Shown piece after piece: positions 1 through 5,373 of a DNA stretch of 10,230 nucleotides (position 1 is the first letter of the stretch; each line of letters begins with the position of its first letter). A model generated the notes under the pieces. It had not been told where the DNA came from and ran no database searches. It saw nothing but the letters and a program-made list of their open reading frames with translations. This DNA comes from Candidatus Woesearchaeota archaeon (GTDB lineage: Archaea; Nanobdellota; Nanobdellia; Woesearchaeales; GW2011-AR9): the NCBI GenBank assembly GCA_013204355.1, contig JABMOA010000053.1:1-10230 (forward strand), read 5' to 3'. A program made the position numbers and the translations under genes.

Positions 1-138
1 CAGTGTAAACTTATCGGCTACTCCAGAGACCATAACCGCTCGCTACGCAAGCGAACAGGGTATCTTACGCCTGGCCATGCCATCAATAACTTCGTTATTG
101 GTGTCATTGATGGCACAGACACCGATAAGTTTACACTG
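1..138. repeat. 138-bp element with 17-bp perfect terminal inverted repeats and inner hairpins
   Basis: Bases 1-17 (CAGTGTAAACTTATCGG) are exactly complementary to 122-138. Inside are two further stems: 40-44 with 50-54 (TCGCT/AGCGA), and 79-87 with 106-114 (GCCATCAAT/ATTGATGGC), with an alternative short hairpin at 85-90/94-99. The result is an outer stem with two inner arms. Base composition is near 50% G+C, against roughly one third in neighbouring genes. It could be a small mobile or MITE-like palindromic element, a structured RNA, or a transcription end structure between convergent genes. The left arm may extend beyond the window. Confidence 0.5.
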
Positions 139-156
139 TCTATCTTAAAAGAATGA
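1..156 (+). CDS. possible 3' end of a plus-strand gene (partial, uncertain)
   Basis: Frame 1 is open from the window edge to a TGA at 154-156, giving 51 codons that end in ...DKFTLSILKE. The stop lies directly against the stop of the minus-strand radical SAM gene at 157, as expected for tightly packed convergent genes. Against this, frame 2 is also open to 146-148, the stretch is clearly richer in G+C than its surroundings, and it is framed by a perfect inverted repeat, so the open frame may be accidental. No family is recognised. The 5' part lies outside the window, so coding status cannot be settled here. Confidence 0.25.
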   Translation, partial: QCKLIGYSRDHNRSLRKRTGYLTPGHAINNFVIGVIDGTDTDKFTLSILKE

Positions 157-1362
157 TTAAAGAATCTTCCCTGTAAAAATATTATGTTTATCTCTCACAA
201 TCTTAACTTTGATCTTCTTTTCTTTCTGATATCTTACACCGGGAACTGAGATATTCCGATCCTTAGAAACAGCAATCACAGAATTCGTAAAACGATCTTG
301 ACATTTAATGACTGCATCTACTTCATCACCTTCTATAAATGGTTTCTCTAAGGGTTTTAATTTACGAATATCAAAATCTTCTTTCTGTAACTTCAATTTA
401 ATATCATGTTTTTTTTCTAATTTTTCTAATAAAGCATAGAAATCATCCCAACTCATTTCCTTACCTGGACTACGTCCAGTTTTATATTGGAGGAAATTTT
501 GAATCCCTAGGATGGGTTGCTTCTTTAAGGATTTTACAAATAAAATAATATCTTCCATTTGTTTTTCATTATATCCAACAGTCAACACAGGTGCTAAAAT
601 TACATTCAATTTCTCAGAAGCATACGCAATCATGTTTTTGACATGTTTCACATTATAATTTTTCACACCAGCCATGTCTTTTGCAATTTTCTCATCAATA
701 GCATCAAGACTCATGTTAACTTGTAACTTACTATTTTTAGATAAATCATCAATTTTTTCTTTTGAAAGAAGCGTTCCATTTGTATCAATTGAAATTGTAT
801 GGACACGTTTCATTTTCTGAATATCAGAAATTAGAAGTGCCATGTCTTGATATAAGAAAGGTTCACCTTGTACACCAATATGGATCTCAACATCTTCATC
901 TAACCATCCTAAGAATTTTTCCAATTCTTCAATCATATATGCTTCTTCAACCACAAAATCGTTCTTCTTTGAAGAAATTCCTTCGGAAATTGAACAATAC
1001 ACACAATCCAAATTACAGGAGGTCACAGGTTTAATTTCAACGATACTTGATTCTCTATATACAATCCCAAACGCAACATTTCCAATTAAAGGAATGCCTG
1101 AATTTCTGTGAATGTAGGTAGCATAATTTCCTGTGATGATATTAGTAAGATATTCAAAATGCTTGCTCAACAAATTTCCAAACCTAAATTCAGCCTTCTT
1201 CTGTCCAAGATTAAATACGATTTTATTCTTCTCAATTTTATATCCAGCAATCTTTGCCAACTCTGCCTTTGGAATAGAAGTCTTGAATAATTTCAGAAGT
1301 GTTACAACTACGTCATCTTCCTTTTCTAGGAAGGATAATGTTTCGTATTGAAGTTCTGCCAT
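157..1362 (-). CDS. radical SAM enzyme, COG2100-like, with C-terminal TRAM-like domain
   Basis: This 401-residue protein has the radical SAM cluster motif CxxxCxxC at C116, C120 and C123 (SCNLDCVYCS), which binds a 4Fe-4S cluster and S-adenosylmethionine. Other barrel landmarks are QGEP at 165-168 (a GGEP-type variant), DTNGTLL at 193-199 and SLDA at 218-221. The segment just before the cysteines (RNSGIPLIG...FGIVYR) resembles archaeal COG2100 proteins, whose substrate is unknown to me. Residues about 340-401 look like a TRAM-type beta-barrel (EGDEVDAVIKC...ISVPGV), suggesting RNA binding, so a tRNA or RNA modification role is possible but inferred. The ATG at 1362 fits a TATA box at 1383-1392, about 26 nt upstream, so the message is probably leaderless. 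It is transcribed alone; its stop is adjacent to the terminal element at 1-156. Confidence 0.85.
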   Translation of the reverse strand: MAELQYETLSFLEKEDDVVVTLLKLFKTSIPKAELAKIAGYKIEKNKIVFNLGQKKAEFRFGNLLSKHFEYLTNIITGNYATYIHRNSGIPLIGNVAFGIVYRESSIVEIKPVTSCNLDCVYCSISEGISSKKNDFVVEEAYMIEELEKFLGWLDEDVEIHIGVQGEPFLYQDMALLISDIQKMKRVHTISIDTNGTLLSKEKIDDLSKNSKLQVNMSLDAIDEKIAKDMAGVKNYNVKHVKNMIAYASEKLNVILAPVLTVGYNEKQMEDIILFVKSLKKQPILGIQNFLQYKTGRSPGKEMSWDDFYALLEKLEKKHDIKLKLQKEDFDIRKLKPLEKPFIEGDEVDAVIKCQDRFTNSVIAVSKDRNISVPGVRYQKEKKIKVKIVRDKHNIFTGKIL

Positions 1363-1382
1363 AAGGGAGAAAAAACAAGGTG

Positions 1383-1392
1383 TTTATATAAA
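1383..1392 (-). promoter_or_regulatory. TATA box of the radical SAM gene
   Basis: TTTATATAAA is centred at about 1387.5, 26 nt upstream of the A of the ATG at 1362. This is the archaeal TATA-to-start distance and implies leaderless initiation at the start codon. No Shine-Dalgarno sequence is seen. Confidence 0.7.
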
Positions 1393-1432
1393 ATTAATCT
1401 ATGTTTTGTTAGAAAGAGGTATTTTTATGATC

Positions 1433-2579
1433 TTAATCCTCAATAATTAATCCATAAAGTGCAATTCTTTCTTGATCTCCCGCAATTTTTGCTAGGTTTA
1501 AGCATACTTCAAAATTGCCTTTTCTTTCAAGGTTTTTAATTTCTTCATTCAAAATATCTGCCCTATTACCTAAACCAACCTTATAAGCGATTCTAACCTT
1601 ATTCATAGGAGCATTACCATTTTCAGAGCTGTTAATGTACATTTGAGCATTTCTTTTTGCTCTCTTTAATAATCCTAATTCTAATGCTACTTCTGCTGCA
1701 CTCTCATATTCATTCTTATTTTCATATAAACCTATTAATCTCTCTTTAAGATCTCTTCGATCAACATTTTTTGCAATGGTTTCAAAATCATATATCCCTA
1801 TCTGTTCTAATTCTTCATGGTTTAAAGTATCTATATATTGGGATGCTAAATTATAAAGGCCAAAGTTTGAAGCGGTTTTTACTAATGTAACATTAGATTT
1901 TTCATTCTGATATATTTCTTGGAATAATTTCTCTTTATCTTCTTCTAAAAAATTCTCAATTTTCATACAGTCACCAAAAAATTGGGCTGTTCCATCCGTT
2001 TTTCTATAAATATTTAATACTTGGTCTATTCTATTTATGCCGATTGAAATTTTTATAAAATCTAAAGCATCTTCCTCACTAAACCTTCTTTTTTTTTTCA
2101 ATCACTTCATTTAATAAAGAAGTCGCTATGCCATATTGCTCTGTGGAGATGTAGCATTTTAATGATTTTTTAGCATCATCTAATGAACTACGTCTATCCC
2201 AGGAATCTTTATAAAAATCAGCTGCTAAATTTAAGTTGCCTCTTTTAGCATGTATCTCTGCGGCGTTAGAAAAACTATCATGAGCAATATGTATGCTGAG
2301 GGCTAAGGCCTCTAATCCAATCAATTCTAATGTTCTAGCTGTATGATTAGGAGAATCTTTTGTTAAGTTTTCTGCTTCATTTCTTGCACCACATCTCCAT
2401 AAGATCTCCATTGAAGAAGAAAGGTCACTAATATCTCCAAATCTTTCAATTAATTGAGGTATCTGTGTTTGATCTAAATCTTTAGTTCCATTTTTACGAA
2501 GATATTGGGCTACAAATTGTGCTTGACCGCTAGGTGCCATATCTTTAATTCTTAATAATAAATCTAAGGTCATTTTCAT
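1433..2579 (-). pseudogene. alpha-solenoid (TPR-like) gene, split by a frameshift at an A10 run
   Basis: Two consecutive minus-strand frames, 2079-2579 (166 codons) and 1433-2101 (222 codons from a TTG), overlap by 23 nt. Together they read as one helical-repeat protein of about 380 residues. The first begins MKMTLDLLLRIKDMAPSGQ and breaks after LLNEVIEKKKK; the second continues from the same lysine tract into RRFSEEDALDFIKIS. The break is at ten consecutive A (minus strand; 2089-2098 T on plus). With nine A the frames join. The second frame has no ATG and no visible promoter of its own. Repeated patterns of small and aromatic residues with NEAENL, AAEIHAKRGNLNLAADFYK and YESAAEVALELGLLKRAKR-type helices suggest TPR or HEAT-like solenoid repeats, hence a scaffold role (inferred). 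The cause may be a sequencing indel, a real mutation, or slippage on the A-run. Typing it as a pseudogene is provisional. Confidence 0.7.
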
Positions 2580-2596
2580 ACAAAAAAGTGTTTTTA

Positions 2597-2604
2597 TTTA
2601 TAAA
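2597..2604 (-). promoter_or_regulatory. TATA box of the solenoid gene
   Basis: TTTATAAA on the minus strand is centred near 2600.5. A transcript starting about 26 nt downstream would begin near 2574. That fits leaderless use of the in-frame ATG at 2573 (MTLDLLL...) at least as well as the ATG at 2579, so the protein may lack the first two residues of the longer reading. Confidence 0.55.
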
Positions 2605-2624
2605 CTTATTGATTGTTGTTGCTA

Positions 2625-2699
2625 TCAAGTAGTACCCTTAGTGTGGTTTCCTCTCTGTCTTTGAAAGTTAAAGTTGTATTTTCTATCTTCTAAACTCAT
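2625..2699 (-). CDS. candidate 24-residue microprotein downstream of the 2704-3510 gene
   Basis: An ATG at 2699 lies four bases after the TAA (2706-2704) of the upstream minus-strand gene and opens a 24-codon frame ending in TGA at 2627-2625. The peptide starts MSLEDRKYNFNFQRQRG and is basic and polar. The position is right for coupled translation, but a frame this short arises easily by chance and nothing about it is recognised. The alternative is a plain 3' untranslated region. Confidence 0.2.
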   Translation of the reverse strand: MSLEDRKYNFNFQRQRGNHTKGTT

Positions 2700-2703
2700 T
2701 AAC

Positions 2704-3510
2704 TTAATGAAATGCTAGCGCCTCAAATCGTGGACCGCGTTCACCTACAAGAATATTCCCTAAAGTTTTCTGATAATCCACGACCTGATCTGGTGATTTT
2801 AAATGTTTGATGGTCTCCATTGCAACAATCTTTCCAATCGTAATCTTTTGAGGTGTCTTGAGAAATTCTGTTAAATTAGCATGATCTAATACAAAATTTA
2901 AAAGTTTTTCTTCATTGTAACTATGGACATTAATATTTTCTAATGTTCCTTCTTTAGCAAATTTTACAGCAACTTTAGAATTTGTATTAAAAGCATTTAC
3001 AGTAAAATTTCCGTTATAATCTAATCGTAATCGTTCATTTCCAGTGTCATAAGAAACAGATAATTTTGAAATAGATCCATTCTCTAAAGAAATTGTATAA
3101 CCTAAATCTCCCTTTTTTCCAGAGGTATTTTTTTCGCAAGCAGAGGAGATCACGCAATTTTCAAGATGTAATCCATTAAAGGAAGCACGTCCCCTTATTA
3201 AAGGATTTAAATAACTATTAAGTATTTTATCATTATTTTGCTTAACCCAGTCTAATGCAAATATTTCAGTTGTTACAGCTTTGCCAGATTCTACAGATTC
3301 AGGAAGGATACCATACAATCCACATTCTAGCTTATATGATCGTAGATGACTTAAGGTTGCTTTTCCAGCATGATTTACCTCTTCAATTGTTGTTTTAGAA
3401 CCTCTATACTTATCTACAAATTCTTCAGCAGCTTTCACATCTGCACCAGTAACACTATAGAACTCAGTGTTTGGGACGATGTTTCCTATCTCAATCGTAA
3501 AATATCTCAT
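2704..3510 (-). CDS. hypothetical protein, 268 residues
   Basis: I do not recognise this protein. It starts MRYFTIEIGNIVPNTEFYSVTGADV and shows no signal peptide or membrane segment, so it is probably cytoplasmic. Residues about 140-205 have alternating polar and hydrophobic residues (GYTISLENGSISKLSVSYDTGNERL...LDYNGNFTVNAF), suggesting a beta-rich middle. The ends look more helical. The few cysteines (for example ENCVISSACEK) form no obvious metal site. The start at 3510 is supported by a TATA-like element 26 nt upstream. It is probably a single-gene transcript, possibly with the microORF at 2625-2699. The length and the well-placed promoter make a real gene likely. Confidence 0.75.
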   Translation of the reverse strand: MRYFTIEIGNIVPNTEFYSVTGADVKAAEEFVDKYRGSKTTIEEVNHAGKATLSHLRSYKLECGLYGILPESVESGKAVTTEIFALDWVKQNNDKILNSYLNPLIRGRASFNGLHLENCVISSACEKNTSGKKGDLGYTISLENGSISKLSVSYDTGNERLRLDYNGNFTVNAFNTNSKVAVKFAKEGTLENINVHSYNEEKLLNFVLDHANLTEFLKTPQKITIGKIVAMETIKHLKSPDQVVDYQKTLGNILVGERGPRFEALAFH

Positions 3511-3532
3511 AAGAAGTTTCGGCGATGGATTC

Positions 3533-3540
3533 TTTTTAAA
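3533..3540 (-). promoter_or_regulatory. TATA-like box of the 2704-3510 gene
   Basis: TTTAAAAA on the minus strand is centred at 3536.5, 26 nt before the A of the ATG at 3510. Spacing matches the other leaderless promoters in the window, although the sequence is a weaker TATA match. Confidence 0.5.
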
Positions 3541-3620
3541 GTTTATGGAGGAATTTTGTGCAATTCGTTGTAGTATATTTGGTGAGCAATGCTTAGGGTT
3601 GGATTTTTTTATGTAGCTGA

Positions 3621-3788
3621 GATGTGTGGTTTAGTACTATAAATATTAATATTGCTTTTAAAGAAGAACTTTTAAAAAGCACAAAAGATATGGAAGATGC
3701 AAGGCATTTACGTATTGTTTTTGAAGAAGAGGTTAATGAAGGAGATATTCATGCAATTAAAGAAATGATTAAGAGGTTTAGATTATGA
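3621..3788 (+). pseudogene. 5'-truncated small gene, nucleotidyltransferase C-terminus-like
   Basis: An open frame follows the TGA at 3618-3620 and ends in TGA at 3786-3788. From about 3651 it reads like real protein (IAFKEELLKSTKDMEDARHL, then RIVFEEEVNEGDIHAIKEMI). The KDMEDARHL segment recalls the C-terminal helix of minimal nucleotidyltransferases of the type paired with small partner genes, where lysine and D/E-D-A residues follow the catalytic fold. That assignment is from memory and tentative. No catalytic GSxxxGxxD motif is present, and the only ATG near the front is at 3690, leaving 32 codons. It looks like the tail of a gene whose 5' part has been lost. The stop overlaps the next gene's ATG by 4 nt (ATGA), indicating an ancestral bicistron. 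Confidence 0.5.
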
Positions 3789-3973
3789 GATCTTCACATA
3801 ATGATCAAATTGAACGTTGGGCTAAATATGTTAGAGCACACCCTACAACATGGAAACGAACCCATACTGAATTTATTAACGCGATTTTTGACAAACATGA
3901 GCAATTTAAACAAAGATTACTGAAAACCAGAAATGGAAAAGAGAAGTTAGAACAACTCTATAAACGTGTGTGA
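3785..3973 (+). CDS. small conserved-looking protein, 62 residues, second gene of a coupled pair
   Basis: This 62-residue basic protein (MRSSHNDQIERWAKYVRAHP...) is predicted to be helical and soluble, with several tryptophan, histidine and arginine residues (RWAKYVR, TTWKRTHTEFINAIFDKHEQF). It has the look of a small DPANN-type conserved hypothetical that sits downstream of a nucleotidyltransferase-like gene. I cannot name a family with confidence. Its ATG overlaps the preceding stop as ATGA, so it was probably translated by coupling. With the upstream gene truncated, its expression now depends on the TATA-like TATAAATA at 3638-3645. It ends 9 nt from the convergent gene at 3983. A role in a toxin-antitoxin-like pair is inference from layout only. 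Confidence 0.6.
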   Translation: MRSSHNDQIERWAKYVRAHPTTWKRTHTEFINAIFDKHEQFKQRLLKTRNGKEKLEQLYKRV

Positions 3974-3982
3974 ACTGATTTA

Positions 3983-4588
3983 CTAAATAACAATCTTTGA
4001 AGTTACTTCATACCGACCTAGTTGATTACTAAACCGCTCATTCAGATTTAATAAAACTGATTCCACTATAGGAAGAAATCTTTCGTTATATACTGTAAGA
4101 TTCAAAATTCGTTTGTTTTTATAACCACCGCGCCATAATCCTAAATCAGCCCAATTTTCCTTATTAACTTTATCAAAATATAATTTTCTTGGTTTTCTAA
4201 TAATTTGTTTAATTGAAAATTCATTGTTACTTTGATAAAACTTTTTAGATCTAAATTCCAAATCAGGTAAATTTTTTTGTAAAGTTTGTAATAAATAAAT
4301 CTCATAAGTTTCAACCATTGTGTAAAGATCTACTATAGCATTATGATCTGCTAGAATTTGTAATGTGGATCTTTTTGAAGGATGTAATAAAGATATTGCG
4401 CGGTCAACGTGTTTTTGAGGAAGTCCCAAATCAGTTGTAGAAGCATACACTTCGTCCATTAATATTCTACCACCTGAACTAGGAAGCGATAATGTATCTA
4501 AATTATGGCCTGCTTCCTTACGATGTAATCCTTCTGCAAACGCAATAACATCCAAATATTCATCTATACTTAAGCTATCTATATCCAT
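3983..4588 (-). CDS. hypothetical protein, 201 residues
   Basis: I do not recognise this as a named family. Near the N-terminus, residues about 38-68 (SGGRILMDEVYASTTDLGLPQKHVDRAISLL) fit the helical pattern 'eev..iA.elGi...hveRAi' found as a small module in various proteins. The middle (ETYEIYLLQTLQKNLPDLEFRSKKFY) is probably helical. The C-terminal 60 residues are beta-prone with many basic and aromatic residues (GLWRGGYKNKRILNLTVYNERFLPIV). There is no signal peptide or membrane helix. A strong TATA box (TTTATAAA, minus strand, 4639-4646) would start transcription near 4616, about 29 nt before the ATG, so unlike its neighbours it may have a short leader. Its promoter overlaps the front of the mutS relic on the other strand. 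Confidence 0.7.
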   Translation of the reverse strand: MDIDSLSIDEYLDVIAFAEGLHRKEAGHNLDTLSLPSSGGRILMDEVYASTTDLGLPQKHVDRAISLLHPSKRSTLQILADHNAIVDLYTMVETYEIYLLQTLQKNLPDLEFRSKKFYQSNNEFSIKQIIRKPRKLYFDKVNKENWADLGLWRGGYKNKRILNLTVYNERFLPIVESVLLNLNERFSNQLGRYEVTSKIVI

Positions 4589-4638
4589 ATTTTATACCAA
4601 ACACCAAAAACAACCTATTAACTCGAAATGGCTTCTCT

Positions 4639-4646
4639 TTTATAAA
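4639..4646 (-). promoter_or_regulatory. TATA box, probably of the 3983-4588 gene
   Basis: TTTATAAA reads on both strands, as it is nearly self-complementary. On the minus strand it predicts a start near 4616, giving a 29-nt leader to the ATG at 4588. A weaker TTAATA at 4617-4622 would instead give a nearly leaderless start. Confidence 0.45.
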
Positions 4647-4667
4647 TATTCCTCACATATTTTACTA

Positions 4668-4760
4668 AAACTAACAAAGGGACTTGTGAAACGAGGAACT
4701 ATTAGGATAGTAATTCCGGGAACGGCTATTGATTCATCGGTGCTTGAAGATAAAGAAAAT
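4668..4760 (+). pseudogene. mutS: mutS relic: fragment of the N-terminal mismatch-recognition domain
   Basis: Thirty-one codons from 4668 read KLTKGLVKRGTIRIVIPGTA followed by IDSSVLEDKEN. They align without gaps to residues 103-133 of the intact MutS in this window (KLAQGLVKRGTVRIVTPGTL...), with 21 of 31 residues identical. This is the conserved end of MutS domain I. Many differences are synonymous or conservative, so the piece diverged as a functional gene before it was lost; it is not a recent copy of the neighbour. No start codon or catalytic part remains. It ends at 4760, exactly where the stop codon of the minus-strand gene begins. Strand and order match the C-terminal relic at 8708-8803. 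Confidence 0.85.
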
Positions 4761-5269
4761 TAATTAGGTGATCTTGGTGTGCTATTAATAATTTCAATAT
4801 GATAATTTACCTTTGGCGATAGGGAAGTTTTCCTAAGATTAAATGTGAAATTTTGATCATACAAATGTTCTTCAAGCGTAATAACCTCACCTTGATTATC
4901 ATAAATTTCTGTAGGAACAACTTCCATTTTTTTGTTTTCCCTTCTAAGTCTTTGATGTAAAGTAAGTTGTTTTTCTTGTCTCCTTGAAACATTAAATAAA
5001 ATTTCAATTTCTTGATTAACGGAGTGATATAACTTCTTAGGAATTCTCATCATTTCATGTGATTGGTCACCAAGCATATATTTGACAGAATAAGAATCAT
5101 TAGTCAATTCAAAATAAATATCACTAGCATCACGTTCAATAGCATCTTCTATAATAAATGAAAGTAATCCTCTTGAAGGATAAATTCCTAATTGATCATG
5201 TGTTGGATTTAATAGATTAATTAAATCATGATAATCTCTCTCTAAATCTGCTTCTCTTGATAAAACCAT
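4760..5269 (-). CDS. stand-alone GspE/PilB-type N-domain protein lacking the ATPase core
   Basis: This 169-residue protein resembles the second N-terminal subdomain of GspE/PilB/FlaI-family secretion ATPases. Residues about 31-58 (GLLSFIIEDAIERDASDIYFE...) match the family pattern 'll..il..Ai...aSDIHiEp', followed by a strand-turn-strand (SVKYMLGDQSHEMMRIPKKLY, with Y/GD-type turn) and a helix like the family's 'li.rikila.' (VNQEIEILFNV). FNLRKTSLS near residue 145 corresponds to the 'fRvs.lp' strand that precedes Walker A. The protein then stops after NSTPRSPN, so Walker A, Walker B and the Asp/His boxes are absent. It may be a remnant, or a regulatory or adaptor domain; ATP hydrolysis is not expected. 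Its TATA box is in the palindrome at 5283-5300. The gene ends against the mutS relic. Confidence 0.6.
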   Translation of the reverse strand: MVLSREADLERDYHDLINLLNPTHDQLGIYPSRGLLSFIIEDAIERDASDIYFELTNDSYSVKYMLGDQSHEMMRIPKKLYHSVNQEIEILFNVSRRQEKQLTLHQRLRRENKKMEVVPTEIYDNQGEVITLEEHLYDQNFTFNLRKTSLSPKVNYHIEIINSTPRSPN

Positions 5270-5282
5270 AATTCTAGGAATG

Positions 5283-5300
5283 AACTTAAATATTTAAGTT
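5283..5300. promoter_or_regulatory. 18-bp perfect palindrome containing the TATA box of the GspE-like gene
   Basis: AACTTAAATATTTAAGTT is perfectly self-complementary. On the minus strand its CTTAAATA (5291-5298) is centred 26 nt before the ATG at 5269, so it serves as that gene's TATA element. The flanking CTTAA arms could also be a repressor site. It lies 75 nt upstream of mutS on the other strand. Confidence 0.5.
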
Positions 5301-5344
5301 TATTGGTAGTTTGTGTTTATTCATTGGGATTGAGAATAATAATC

Positions 5345-5351
5345 TTTATAA
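5345..5351 (+). promoter_or_regulatory. TATA box of mutS
   Basis: TTTATAA is centred at 5348, 26 nt before the A of the mutS ATG at 5374. This implies a leaderless transcript and confirms the chosen start. Confidence 0.65.
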
Positions 5352-5373
5352 CTAAATTCCTTCTTAAAATATT

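Noticed and set aside
762..1351. Plus-strand open frames inside the radical SAM gene (762-1034, 1108-1290, 1133-1351)
   Set aside because: They are antisense to a gene with a clear catalytic motif, have no promoters, and their translations look like the complement of coding sequence.
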